Source: an uncultured Chloroflexales bacterium
GTDB lineage: Bacteria; Chloroflexota; Chloroflexia; Chloroflexales; Chloroflexaceae
Assembly (NCBI GenBank): GCA_937902315.1
Contig: CALGUG010000059.1
Coordinates: forward strand, 186,001 to 250,000
DNA: 64,000 bases
Direction of reading: 5' to 3'
In this document: positions 42,548 through 50,027 of the stretch, piece after piece
How the letters are laid out: every line of letters starts with the position of its first letter
Numbering within the stretch: the first letter of the stretch is position 1
Made by a program: the position numbers and the translations under genes
Notes under the pieces: generated by a model
Database searches by the model: none
What the model saw: only the letters and a program-made list of their open reading frames with translations
Told to the model about the DNA's origin: nothing

Positions 42548-44485
42548 ATGATTGACCTTTCGGTTCGTCTCAACGGATTGTTGGCCGCAGCAGTCCTTAT
42601 TATTGCCTTCTCAGTCCTCTCTTACATTGCGCTCCATAACTGGCGTAATGCAATAGCGCGAGCTTTGTGTGTGCTGTTGTTTGGTTTGGTGGTTGTAAAC
42701 GGCGGCGATGTTTTGATCGCTGTCGCGACTACAGCACCTACCATCAACTTTCTGATGCGCATGCAATGGCTCGGTATTGCTTTGGTTCCTGCTGCGTATC
42801 TTCATCTATCGGACGCCCTGTTGCGCCACAGTTTAGGTACTTCACCGCTTTGGCGGCGGCTAGTGGTGTATGTTGGATACGCTTTAAGCATTCTCTTCTT
42901 TATTTTAGCGCTTGAAACCGACTGGCTGGTTCAAGGCCCGGTTTTAAAGGGTGTCTTGGCCCAATTCGGAGCAGGTCCGCTCTTCTGGCTCTACGTCGTC
43001 TCGATGATCATCAGTCTGCTGACGGTCTTGTGGGCGATTTTAAAGACACGCAGCACAGCGCTCACCCCTTCTTTGCGCCGACGTATGCTCTATTTGGGGG
43101 CGACCTTCTTCTCGCCGGCTCTAGGGGTCTTTCCCTATTTGATCGTAGCTGGTGCCTATAAATCGATTTCCGATGGATCGGCCCTCATCTTTGTGATCTC
43201 GAGCATGGTGAATGCGGCCGTAGCGGTTGGCATCTTGGTGATGACCTATAGCGCTGCATTTCAAGGCATGCTGTTGCCCGATCGCTTGATCAAGCACGAC
43301 TTTGTGCGCTGGTTTCTGTATGGGCCGGTGGTTGGTATAACGATCATTCTCTTTCTGCAAGTAGAGCCGTTGTTTGATCGGGCTTTGTCGCTGCCCCAAG
43401 GCACCCTTTCGACCTTCGGCGTCATGTTGATGACAGTATTGATGCCGATCTTGGTCTCGTGGATCAAACCCTACATCGACACCCTCATTCACATGCAAGA
43501 TCAAGCCGAAATGAACTATCTGCGGGCCTTGCCGCGCCATACCTTCACCCGCAGCGACTTGCGCCAACTCTTAGAAAATACCTTGATCGCGGTCTGTGGC
43601 GCTTTGCGGGTCGATACCGGCTTTGTGGTTGGTCCCGATGAAACGAACACGCTCTTAGACAATCACAACGGGGTACACTACACCGTCAAAGCGGTCTGTG
43701 GCAGTCGTCACGAGGTCAAGCGTTTTGTGAACGAGCATCGTCTGAGTGAGTTGATGGCTCAACTGCAAGAGATGCCAGTGCGCAATGGCGATGGAGTCTT
43801 GCCAAATGAAGCCTTTATGCTGACCGATGGCTTTTTATTCTTGCCCTTGCGTCAAAACAACGGTGCCTTTATTGGGGCCTTGGCGGTCGGCTATTCGCAA
43901 AACAATCTGAATGCTGATACGCGCCGCCTGATCGGTGTGTTCGCCCACCAGATGGAGATGGCCTTGAGCACGGTTCATATGCAACAGCGTCTCTTCGATG
44001 CCCTGCGCGGCCTCGAACCCGAGATGGTTTCGTTGCAGCAGCTCAGCTCGCAGCTCGAACAGGCTACTCCGGCCAGCTTAGCCAACCTCGAAGCCGATAT
44101 CGCCTTGCAGCCCGAGTTCCCCCAGTTGGTCAAAGATGCCCTGACCCACTACTGGGGCGGTCCCAAGCTCTCTGATAGCCCGTTGTTGAGCTTGCGCGCC
44201 GTGCGTCGCCAAGTGAGCGACCATGGCGGTAGCCCGACCCGCGCCCTGCAAGCCGTCTTGCGTCAAGCCATTGCCAATATGCGCCCCGACGAGCAACTCG
44301 ATCCTTCGGCCCAAGAGTGGCTGCTCTACAACATCCTCGAACTGCGCTTTTTGCAGGGCAAACGCATTCGCGATATCGCTAACCGACTCGCCATGAGCGA
44401 ATCTGATCTCTATCGTAAACAGCGCATCGCGATCGAAGAGGTCGCTCGTCAGCTAGCCTTGATGGAAGATGTCGAACGACCTTGA
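42548..44485 (+). CDS. Membrane-bound regulator: 7TM sensor, GAF domain and C-terminal HTH
   Basis: A 645-residue protein (start ATG 42548, or TTG 42539, which sits closer to GGAG). The first ~250 residues have about seven transmembrane helices (LLAAAVLIIAFSVLSYIALH, ALCVLLFGLVVVNGGDVLIA, LVVYVGYALSILFFILALET and others), like the histidine kinase N-terminal 7TM domain. Residues ~330-480 fit a GAF fold (ALRVDTGFVVGPDETNTLLD, FLFLPLRQNNGAFIGALAVG). There is no kinase domain. Instead the C-terminus has a helix-turn-helix resembling sigma region 4 (QGKRIRDIANRLAMSESDLY). It may thus sense at the membrane and bind DNA directly as a one-component system; the ligand is unknown. Confidence 0.75.
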   Translation: MIDLSVRLNGLLAAAVLIIAFSVLSYIALHNWRNAIARALCVLLFGLVVVNGGDVLIAVATTAPTINFLMRMQWLGIALVPAAYLHLSDALLRHSLGTSPLWRRLVVYVGYALSILFFILALETDWLVQGPVLKGVLAQFGAGPLFWLYVVSMIISLLTVLWAILKTRSTALTPSLRRRMLYLGATFFSPALGVFPYLIVAGAYKSISDGSALIFVISSMVNAAVAVGILVMTYSAAFQGMLLPDRLIKHDFVRWFLYGPVVGITIILFLQVEPLFDRALSLPQGTLSTFGVMLMTVLMPILVSWIKPYIDTLIHMQDQAEMNYLRALPRHTFTRSDLRQLLENTLIAVCGALRVDTGFVVGPDETNTLLDNHNGVHYTVKAVCGSRHEVKRFVNEHRLSELMAQLQEMPVRNGDGVLPNEAFMLTDGFLFLPLRQNNGAFIGALAVGYSQNNLNADTRRLIGVFAHQMEMALSTVHMQQRLFDALRGLEPEMVSLQQLSSQLEQATPASLANLEADIALQPEFPQLVKDALTHYWGGPKLSDSPLLSLRAVRRQVSDHGGSPTRALQAVLRQAIANMRPDEQLDPSAQEWLLYNILELRFLQGKRIRDIANRLAMSESDLYRKQRIAIEEVARQLALMEDVERP

Positions 44486-44583
44486 CAGTATCCTTGCCGA
44501 TGATGCTTCGTTCGTGTATCATGATTGTTATGTTTGCACGTTCGTTTGAATCGTAGCTTGTACATACCTAACGAGGCTGATCT

Positions 44584-44943
44584 ATGCCAGTGATGATACC
44601 GCTCACGAGTGCCGAGCATGGTGGCACTTCTACCTGTGGTACAGGTGATTGTGGCCCGAATTGCCAGTGCGGTTGCCCCTACACGGGCATGCTCGAGCGT
44701 GGCCGTGTGGAGCTGATCGCACAGGTAGAGCAGCGCTACCCCAATGAGTGGTTGGCTTTTGTGATCCCGCCCGGTGAAGACGAATATGCTCCCGAACAGG
44801 GTATGTTGGTGGTGCACAGCCACGACGATCAAGAAGTTTGGGATGCGGTCAGCCGGATCACCCATAATCAGGTTGTACACGTCTATTACAACGGCGATCT
44901 CGAAAGCTACCTGCGCTGGGCCGAAGCCGAGGCGGTCGCCTAG
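44584..44943 (+). CDS. Conserved small protein with N-terminal Cys cluster
   Basis: A 119-residue soluble protein. Residues 18-31 read CGTGDCGPNCQCGC, five cysteines in 14 residues, suitable for binding zinc, copper or an iron-sulfur cluster. The rest (YPNEWLAFVIPPGEDEYAPE, GMLVVHSHDDQEVWDAVSRI, HNQVVHVYYNGDLESYLRWA) is a compact alpha/beta domain I know only from uncharacterised Chloroflexi-type proteins. It lies 98 nt after the regulator gene on the same strand. No function is assigned; a metal-sensing or metal-storage role is a guess from the cluster. Confidence 0.7.
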   Translation: MPVMIPLTSAEHGGTSTCGTGDCGPNCQCGCPYTGMLERGRVELIAQVEQRYPNEWLAFVIPPGEDEYAPEQGMLVVHSHDDQEVWDAVSRITHNQVVHVYYNGDLESYLRWAEAEAVA

Positions 44944-45105
44944 CTTGCTGCTTTGTTGGCAATAGATGCTGTTTAGCGCTCTTCGAAGCCATATATGAAT
45001 TAGTAGACTGATAGTATTTGGGTACCCCCTAACTCAGTCTTTAGACCTAAGGGTTTATACTTAGGTGGCTCGGCTTAAGTACTGATTCAAAAGATAGATA
45101 CTTCT

Positions 45106-45138
45106 CCCGATGCGAAATACGAGCCGTTCAGCTATCAT
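45106..45138 (+). promoter_or_regulatory. Shared promoter pattern CCCGAT-N21-TATCAT, copy 1
   Basis: TTCTCCCGAT ends at 45111 and TATCAT starts at 45133, exactly 21 bases apart and about 45 nt before the first small paralog. The same pair with the same spacing precedes the other two paralogs. Confidence 0.6.
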
Positions 45139-45182
45139 ACAGACAGGTGAACGACGAAGTAGTATGAGTGAACGGGAGAATA

Positions 45183-45368
45183 ATGATGTTACTTCCAGAG
45201 ATTGAAATTAAACTGGCCCGCGAGCGCATCGAAGAGCAGCTCCGCCAGAATCAGCAATATAAAGAGATGATCGAAATGCAGCGCCGCGCCGCTAAGCTTG
45301 ATCCTAACCACAAGCCCGAGCAGCGCAACTGGTTCCGACAACTTCTGTTGGGCAAAGCTGGCGTCTAA
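45183..45368 (+). CDS. Small helical protein, paralog 1 of 3
   Basis: A 61-residue protein (ATG 45183, or 45186 as in paralog 2; GGGAGA just upstream). It reads LLPEIEIKLARERIEEQLRQ, then NQQYKEMIEMQRRAAK and a Trp-containing basic end (EQRNWFRQLLLGKAGV). It is predicted to be two amphipathic helices with a hinge, with no membrane segment or known motif. It is nearly identical to paralog 2 (45900-46082) and distantly similar to paralog 3 (46380-46556). A peptide-like scaffold or membrane-surface binder would fit the terminal WFRQLLLGK, but the function is unknown. Confidence 0.75.
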   Translation: MMLLPEIEIKLARERIEEQLRQNQQYKEMIEMQRRAAKLDPNHKPEQRNWFRQLLLGKAGV

Positions 45369-45404
45369 TTTCTTCTATATAATCTCCTCCTACAGGGAAT
45401 TGCG

Positions 45405-45437
45405 AAGACCACACCTGCTCCGTGTGGTCTTTTTTTT
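45405..45437 (+). terminator. Terminator after small paralog 1
   Basis: AAGACCACAC pairs with GTGTGGTCTT over a 7-nt loop, followed by a run of T. Confidence 0.9.
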
Positions 45438-45470
45438 GTGCTTGTTTAAGCCGTATCTGGTAGATCCCTT

Positions 45471-45566
45471 GCTTTTTTGGCCTTCGACAGAGCGAAGAGT
45501 GACAATTCCTTCCCTGGTTTTGTTTTTCTGCGTTACAAGAGCGCAGTCTTTAAGCGGATACGCTAG
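45471..45566 (-). repeat. CGAAGGCCAAA family copy (minus)
   Basis: On the minus strand it begins GCTAGCGTATCCGCTTAAAG and carries GCTCTGTCGAAGGCCAAAAA, matching the copy at 35345-35450. Confidence 0.65.
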
Positions 45567-45636
45567 CAAACAGGGAGAGCGGATGCTGAATCGCTTAGGA
45601 TTTTGAAGGGTTTTTGGCTCTAGTACGGGCAGGCTT

Positions 45637-45662
45637 CCTTCTCCCGCACTGCGGGAGAAGGG
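45637..45662. repeat. Palindromic CCTTCTCCCGC / GCGGGAGAAGG module
   Basis: A 12-bp inverted repeat followed by GGGGATGAGGGCAG, the module found at 35237-35277 and 49912-49938. Confidence 0.75.
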
Positions 45663-45691
45663 ACGGGGATGAGGGCAGCTAGCCGTTTTGG

Positions 45692-45752
45692 TAGCCGTAG
45701 GCGGACGCGCCAAGGACTGCATGGGAGCTAGCGATTTCGCCGCCAGAGGGAT
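45692..45752 (+). repeat. Dispersed repeat, copy 10 (plus), with long tail
   Basis: Core TAGCCGTAGGCGGACGC, then GCCAAGGACTGCATGGGAGC and TAGCGATTTCGCCGCCAGAG, matching copies 2 and 7. Confidence 0.85.
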
Positions 45753-45815
45753 AGCGAGCTTAATCAACCCTTAGATCGACTTACTTTTAGATCTATTGCG
45801 AAAATAAATGGTTCT

Positions 45816-45848
45816 CCCGATGCGCATATACGCTCGCTCAGCTATCAT
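45816..45848 (+). promoter_or_regulatory. Shared promoter pattern CCCGAT-N21-TATCAT, copy 2
   Basis: CCCGAT (45816-45821) and TATCAT (45843-45848), 52 nt before small paralog 2. The flanks TTCTCCCGATGCG and TCAGCTATCATAC match copy 1. Confidence 0.6.
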
Positions 45849-45899
45849 ACGCTCAGTTGAACAACGACAGTGTTGATACGTGAAACGAAAGCAAAATAG

Positions 45900-46082
45900 A
45901 TGTTACTTCCAGAGATTGAAATCAAACTGGCCCGCGAGCGCATCGACGAGCAGCTCCGCCAGAATCAGCAATATAAAGAGATGATCGAAATGCAGCGCCG
46001 CACCGCCAAGAGCGAGGCCGCTGGCAAGCCCGAGCAGCGCAATTGGTTCCAACAGCTTCTGTTGGGTAAACTGGGTGCGTAA
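45900..46082 (+). CDS. Small helical protein, paralog 2 of 3
   Basis: A 60-residue protein, MLLPEIEIKLARERIDEQLR then QNQQYKEMIEMQRRTAKSEA and EQRNWFQQLLLGKLGA. It differs from paralog 1 at only about a dozen positions, mostly in the hinge. Homology extends upstream through the promoter pattern, so the duplicated unit included promoter and gene. A repeat element and a terminator lie between the two, showing that each is transcribed alone. Confidence 0.75.
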   Translation: MLLPEIEIKLARERIDEQLRQNQQYKEMIEMQRRTAKSEAAGKPEQRNWFQQLLLGKLGA

Positions 46083-46107
46083 TCTTTAACAACTAAAGCT
46101 TGATGGC

Positions 46108-46142
46108 AGGAGGTCATACGTAGCGTATGACCTCCTTTTTTT
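46108..46142 (+). terminator. Terminator after small paralog 2
   Basis: AGGAGGTCATACG pairs perfectly with CGTATGACCTCCT over a 3-nt loop and is followed by a T run. Confidence 0.92.
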
Positions 46143-46302
46143 GGATAAGATTCGATTTGTTTGTATTAAAATGGTTGTGGTAAATATTTCTTCGAATAAA
46201 TATTTATACACCATTGGGAAGCATAAAAACCCATTTACATAAGTTGTGAAATATCCCTTAGGACTTAAGACTGATTAACGAAAGAAAAAAATACGCAATT
46301 TT

Positions 46303-46335
46303 CCCGATGTCGTTAAGCGGGTGATTTTGTATCAT
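46303..46335 (+). promoter_or_regulatory. Shared promoter pattern CCCGAT-N21-TATCAT, copy 3
   Basis: CCCGAT (46303-46308) and TATCAT (46330-46335), again 21 bases apart and 45 nt before paralog 3, although the spacer sequence is unrelated to copies 1 and 2. Confidence 0.6.
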
Positions 46336-46379
46336 AGCATCTGTAAGAAATAACTGAGTGAGTTGAGAGAGAGAAAACA

Positions 46380-46556
46380 ATGTTTTTGCCCGAAACAGAA
46401 CTTATGATCGCCCGCGACCGCATCGAGCAGAGTGTTCGTGAAGCGCAATACAATATAGATAAAAAAGTTAGCAAGCCTGCCAAGAAAGCCCAAGCTGCAG
46501 AGCGCAAGATGAACTTTGCTTGGCTGCGAACGATGATCACTAAAGCGGCTGTCTAG
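46380..46556 (+). CDS. Small helical protein, paralog 3 of 3 (diverged)
   Basis: A 58-residue protein: MFLPETELMIARDRIEQSVR, then a Lys-rich hinge (DKKVSKPAKKAQAAERK) and MNFAWLRTMITKAAV. The [LF]LPE.E..[IL]AR[ED]RIE start and a Trp near the C-terminus align it with paralogs 1 and 2, but the middle has diverged and become strongly basic. GAGAGAGA lies just before the ATG. Its own promoter pattern and terminator make it a third independent unit. Function unknown. Confidence 0.7.
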   Translation: MFLPETELMIARDRIEQSVREAQYNIDKKVSKPAKKAQAAERKMNFAWLRTMITKAAV

Positions 46557-46574
46557 ATCCGCTAGATATAGGAG

Positions 46575-46605
46575 AAGAGGTTGCAGGAAACTGCGGCCTC
46601 TTTTG
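46575..46605 (+). terminator. Terminator after small paralog 3
   Basis: AAGAGG-TT-GCAG pairs with CTGC-GG-CCTCTT (two U-G pairs) over a GAAA tetraloop, with T residues following. Confidence 0.8.
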
Positions 46606-46647
46606 TTATACTTGGGGTGTTCATTAGAAATTATAAGCGAGGTGCCT

Positions 46648-47142
46648 ATGTTAAGTGCGCAAGAACGCCAAGCCTTGATCGCCAAGATCCGCATTCTGCC
46701 GAGCCAGATCAGCGCTCTAGTCGAAAAGCTTACTCCAGAAGAGCTGATGACCGAGTCGATCAAAGGCGAGTGGACGGTTGCCCAGAATGTTCATCACTTG
46801 TTCGATTCGCACGCCAACAGCTACATTCGCTGTAAGCTGATCGCAACCGAAGATAACCCAACCCTTAAACCTTATGACCAAGACGCTTGGGCCACCTTCC
46901 CCGATGCTCAGCAGGCCGATGTCAGCGGTTCGTTGGCGCTTCTCAAGCACCTGCACGAACGTTGGGTGCAGTTTTGGCTGAATCTGCCCGACGATGCTTG
47001 GCAACGCACCGGCTTCCACCCCGAAAATGGCCCTGTAACGCTCGAGAGCCTGCTAGAGGTCTACGCTGCCCATGGCGAGGCCCATATCGATCAGATCACA
47101 CGCACCATCACCGCCCTGCACGCTAAGCCCGAAGTGTCGTAA
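46648..47142 (+). CDS. DinB family protein, copy 1
   Basis: A 164-residue four-helix DinB/YfiT-like protein. ATG 46648 (GAGGTG upstream) is chosen; the frame extends further but only through the upstream terminator. Metal-binding histidines are visible in WTVAQNVHHLFDSHANSY (about residue 47) and at the end in YAAHGEAHIDQITRTI (about 143), the usual three-His pattern. The family includes metal-dependent thiol transferases and uncharacterised damage-induced proteins; no SOS box was seen here. A paralog follows 74 nt downstream. Confidence 0.85.
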   Translation: MLSAQERQALIAKIRILPSQISALVEKLTPEELMTESIKGEWTVAQNVHHLFDSHANSYIRCKLIATEDNPTLKPYDQDAWATFPDAQQADVSGSLALLKHLHERWVQFWLNLPDDAWQRTGFHPENGPVTLESLLEVYAAHGEAHIDQITRTITALHAKPEVS

Positions 47143-47216
47143 ACACATGGCTTGTTTTTGTTATACTGAATGCACCCATATTGTCTTCTACCTTGTTTTG
47201 TGTGAGAGAGCATTCA

Positions 47217-47699
47217 GTGTTAACGCAAGAACAACGTCAAGAAATGATCGAGATGATCCGTGCGCTGCCGAGTGATCTCGCGGCGCTGGTGCAGGGCTTG
47301 AGCGAGAGCGAGTTGACAACCCAGTCGATTGAGGGCGAGTGGACGGTGGCCCAAAATGTTCACCATATCTTCGATGCCCACGCCGTCTGTTACGTCGACT
47401 GCCGTCGGATTGTGACCGAAGATACTCCCATGCTGACTTGGTACAACCCAGATTCGCTGGCCGAGCTGCCCGATGCCAAGAGCGCCGATATCGCCGTCTC
47501 GTTAGAGCTGATCAAGCATCTGCACGCACGTTGGGCCGCCTTTTGGGAAAACCTGCCCGAGTCGGCTTGGGAACGCACTGCGGTCTATCCGGGCCGTGGC
47601 CCGATCACGCTCGAGCGCATCTTGCAGATCTACTCGAAGCACGGCTACAACCACATCGATCAGATTCAGCGCACCTTAGCGGCTATGAAGCAGTCCTAA
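47217..47699 (+). CDS. DinB family protein, copy 2
   Basis: A 160-residue paralog of the preceding protein. GTG 47217 (GAGAGAG 6 nt upstream) matches the start of copy 1 (VLTQEQRQEMIEMIRALPSD versus MLSAQERQALIAKIRILPSQ). The same histidine motifs are kept: WTVAQNVHHIFDAHAVCY and YSKHGYNHIDQIQRTL. The copies are similar along their whole length, so they come from a tandem duplication, and both keep the metal site. Cotranscription is likely, since no terminator separates them and one follows copy 2. Confidence 0.85.
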   Translation: MLTQEQRQEMIEMIRALPSDLAALVQGLSESELTTQSIEGEWTVAQNVHHIFDAHAVCYVDCRRIVTEDTPMLTWYNPDSLAELPDAKSADIAVSLELIKHLHARWAAFWENLPESAWERTAVYPGRGPITLERILQIYSKHGYNHIDQIQRTLAAMKQS

Positions 47700-47723
47700 G
47701 TTGCTGCCTTCGGGCAAATAGAG

Positions 47724-47757
47724 CATCTCACTGCCTCGGCGGTGAGATGTTTTTTTG
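47724..47757 (+). terminator. Terminator after the DinB pair
   Basis: CATCTCACTGCC pairs with GGCGGTGAGATG (one T-G) over a 2-nt centre and is followed by seven or more T residues. Confidence 0.9.
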
Positions 47758-47814
47758 TTCCTCTCTTTCAGTTTTAGGCGTAACAGGCGCTGCCCCACAA
47801 CAAAGGTCTCAGGC

Positions 47815-47831
47815 GCGTCCGCCTACGGCTA
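47815..47831 (-). repeat. Dispersed repeat core, copy 11 (minus)
   Basis: GCGTCCGCCTACGGCTA in the 790-bp gap before tlyA. It faces copy 12 (49970) across tlyA and the globin gene, and pairs with copy 10 on its other side. Confidence 0.85.
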
Positions 47832-48018
47832 CCAAAGCGGCTGTCCTCCCATGCGGCTTCTCAAGCGCTGCGCTGTATTCGCTGCCTTCGCTGTATGCGC
47901 TGTCTTCGCTGCCCTCGCTACAACCTTCCTGGTGTAAGCACCAAGAAGGTTCAAACGCTGCATTTCGTAGCCTAACGCCCTTCGGCAGGCTTGGTCAAGG
48001 CCCTCATCCCCAGCCCTT

Positions 48019-48219
48019 CTGCCGCAAGCTGTACATTAGCCACAAATCGACATACGGTTAGCGTTATCTGCCCTCACCCCCTCTCCCCCTCTCCGGCAGT
48101 GCGGGCGAGGGGGTGAATGTCTCCCCGTTCTGTGCTCTCAAGGATACTCCCGCGATGGTATGCGAACGATCGCCTTTTGCAGCCGACACGACTTTTGGCT
48201 AATGTATAGCTCCCGCAAG
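48019..48219 (-). mobile_element. MITE-like element, copy 2, with near-perfect 10-bp target duplication
   Basis: A 181-bp element (48029-48209) is homologous, in inverted orientation, to 20028-20225. Its ends CTGTACATTAGCCACAAATCG and CGACTTTTGGCTAATGTATAG are again imperfect inverted repeats. It is flanked by CTGCCGCAAG and CTCCCGCAAG (9 of 10 identical). It interrupts the same CCCTTCT..GCAAG..AGGAGAAGGG palindromic module as copy 1, at the same point, but the duplicated target starts with a different base. Confidence 0.8.
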
Positions 48220-48487
48220 CAGGAGAAGGGAGACAGGCTGTGTGTTACATGAAAATGCCGTTCCCCTCGACAGGCGGTTCCTACGCTTGCCGAAGGGCAG
48301 GGTACGGTTCGGCGCAGCTCTCTAAAAGTCTCAGTGTCTTGACTCAGTGTCTCCGTGTCTCGCGTGGTGAATAACTTGTGTTCTCTGTCTCGCGTGGTGA
48401 ACCAAAAAGATTACCGTTTCTGCCTGATTGCTGGTATGCTATAGAGCAGGAACGATAAGGTTTGAGAACACTTTATAGGTGATAGAT
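48220..48487. other. Remainder of the gap upstream of tlyA
   Basis: This holds the second half of the palindromic module, a stretch with tandem CTCCGTGTCTCGCGTGGTGAA-like repeats (48342-48405, TGTCTCGCGTGGTGAA twice) and the tlyA ribosome site. No gene is seen. Confidence 0.45.
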
Positions 48488-49300
48488 ATGGCAAAAACAC
48501 GGCTTGACCAACTGCTGGTGGCGCGAGGTTTGGCAGAAAGTCGTAATAAGGCTCAGGCGCTGATTATGACCGGAAAAGTGCGCGTGCAGGGTCAAGTGCA
48601 GTTGCGTCCGGCCTTGCCAGTAGCCGAGGAATGCGAGATCGAGGTCGAAGAAGCCCTGCCCTATGTGAGCCGAGGCGGCTACAAGTTGGTGCATGCGCTC
48701 GACGAATTTCAGCTTGACCCGAGCGGCTTGGTGGCGCTCGATGCGGGCGCTTCGACGGGCGGCTTCAGCGATGTGTTGTTACAGCGCGGCGCGCGGCGGG
48801 TCTATGCGGTCGATGTTGGCTATGGCATTTTGCATTGGAAGATCCGTCAAGATCCGCGTGTGGTGGTGATGGAACGCACCAATGTGCGTTATTTAGAGGA
48901 GCTGCCGCCTGCTGAGGGCGAAACGCTGGCCGAGGGCGAGCGTGTGCTGGTCGATTGCGCGGTCGCCGACCTTTCGTTTATTCCCTTGGGTCTGGTGCTG
49001 CCTGCCATTGTGAATCTGCTCAAGCCCGAAGGCTGGATCGTGACTCTGATCAAGCCCCAGTTCGAGGCGGGTGCCGAGCAGGTGGGCAAAGGCGGCGTGG
49101 TGCGCGATCCGGCGGTGCATCGCAGCGTCTTGCGCAGCGTTTTGCAGATATGCGAGGAGCTAGGTGTGCCAGCGCGAGGTCTGGCGCGCTCTCCGATCAC
49201 AGGGCCAGCGGGCAATATCGAGTTTCTGGCTTGGCTGAGCAGAGAGCGCACAGCGTTCGATCCTGAAGCGGCGATCGCCGAGCTGTTCCGCGCAAAATAA
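48488..49300 (+). CDS. tlyA: TlyA family rRNA 2'-O-methyltransferase
   Basis: A 270-residue protein with an N-terminal S4 RNA-binding domain (TRLDQLLVARGLAESRNKAQ and ALIMTGKVRVQGQ) and a C-terminal FtsJ-like methyltransferase domain (VALDAGASTGGFSDVLLQRG with the SAM site, YAVDVGYGILHWKIRQDPRV, VADLSFIPLGLVLPAIVNLL, LIKPQFEAG). TlyA methylates the ribose of cytidines in 23S and sometimes 16S rRNA, which affects capreomycin sensitivity; some members are annotated as hemolysins. ATG 48488 has AGGTGA 5 nt upstream. It is convergent with the globin gene. Confidence 0.93.
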   Translation: MAKTRLDQLLVARGLAESRNKAQALIMTGKVRVQGQVQLRPALPVAEECEIEVEEALPYVSRGGYKLVHALDEFQLDPSGLVALDAGASTGGFSDVLLQRGARRVYAVDVGYGILHWKIRQDPRVVVMERTNVRYLEELPPAEGETLAEGERVLVDCAVADLSFIPLGLVLPAIVNLLKPEGWIVTLIKPQFEAGAEQVGKGGVVRDPAVHRSVLRSVLQICEELGVPARGLARSPITGPAGNIEFLAWLSRERTAFDPEAAIAELFRAK

Positions 49301-49321
49301 GCGCAACAGCGGCTTAGCGCC

Positions 49322-49702
49322 TTATTCGGGCTGGTTGATCATAAAGGTGGCGCTGCGTTCGAAGTAGCTGCGCATCACGCTGCGGGCCGGCTCTTCGATC
49401 CCGACCTCGTCGATCGAGTCGAGCATGGCATTTAGCCAAGCATCGCGGGTGGCTTGGTCGATCGGGAAGGGCATATGGCGCATGCGCAGACGTGGGTGGC
49501 CGCGCAGCGCGTTGTAGCGGGGCGGCCCGCCAAAGTATTGGGTTAGGAAGAGGAATTGATATTCCTTGCCAGGGCCCATATCTTCGGGGAAGAGCGGGCG
49601 CAGCCGAGGATCGGCCTCGACGCGTTCGTAAAAGCGGTCAACTAAGCGGCGGAAGGTCTCGTCTCCACCAACTTGTTCGTAAATGGTATATTGCTGAGTC
49701 AT
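49322..49702 (-). CDS. glbO: Truncated hemoglobin (group II-like)
   Basis: A 126-residue 2-over-2 globin, ATG 49702. It begins TIYEQVGGDETFRRLVDRFY, with PLFPEDM in the E region, FLTQYFGGPPRYNALRGHPR after it, then the proximal heme ligand His in RLRMRHMPFPID near residue 80 and DAWLNAMLDSIDEVG carrying the conserved Trp of group II. The distal Tyr/Phe pair fits trHbO proteins, which bind O2 tightly and may handle NO or peroxide. The gene is monocistronic; a terminator for the upstream response regulator lies just before it. Confidence 0.9.
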   Translation of the reverse strand: MTQQYTIYEQVGGDETFRRLVDRFYERVEADPRLRPLFPEDMGPGKEYQFLFLTQYFGGPPRYNALRGHPRLRMRHMPFPIDQATRDAWLNAMLDSIDEVGIEEPARSVMRSYFERSATFMINQPE

Positions 49703-49792
49703 GATCTGTCTAGTGCTTCTATGCGTATCCAATAGAGCCTGCTTTTCGATACTATACCACGTCTGATCTGCTTGTGCCGGATCGAGCAAGTG

Positions 49793-49830
49793 AAAAAGGA
49801 TGTCGCCAGCACAAACGCGACATCCTTTTT
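49793..49830. terminator. Bidirectional terminator upstream of the globin gene
   Basis: AAAAAGGATGTCGC pairs perfectly with GCGACATCCTTTTT over a 10-nt loop. On the minus strand it would end the HEAT-response regulator transcript before glbO. Confidence 0.85.
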
Positions 49831-49911
49831 CGATTGAGAGCGAGCTTCTGATCTTGGCAGGCCTTCGGTAGAGTGGAGCCTGAAGCGTTTTGGCTCTAGC
49901 ACTGGCCCGCT

Positions 49912-49938
49912 CCCTTCTCCCGCCTTTGCGGGAGAAGG
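49912..49938. repeat. Palindromic CCCTTCTCCCGC / GCGGGAGAAGGG module
   Basis: The third uninterrupted copy of the module, followed by CTGGGGATGAGGGCAG and then by core copy 12, the same order as at 45637-45708. Confidence 0.75.
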
Positions 49939-49969
49939 GCTGGGGATGAGGGCAGGTTAGTCGTTCTGA

Positions 49970-50027
49970 TAGCCGTAGGCGGACGCGCTAGAAGCCGAAT
50001 GGCAGGTTAAGATCAGGCCGCCAAGTT
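49970..50027 (+). repeat. Dispersed repeat, copy 12 (plus), with long tail
   Basis: Core TAGCCGTAGGCGGACGC, then GCTAGAAGCCGAATGGCAGG and a CCGCCA end, as in copies 2, 6 and 7. It runs up to the stop codon of the response regulator gene. Confidence 0.85.

Noticed and set aside
20018..48219. CRISPR array suspected from recurring short repeats
   Set aside because: The repeats are single dispersed copies kilobases apart, not regularly spaced, and no cas genes are present.
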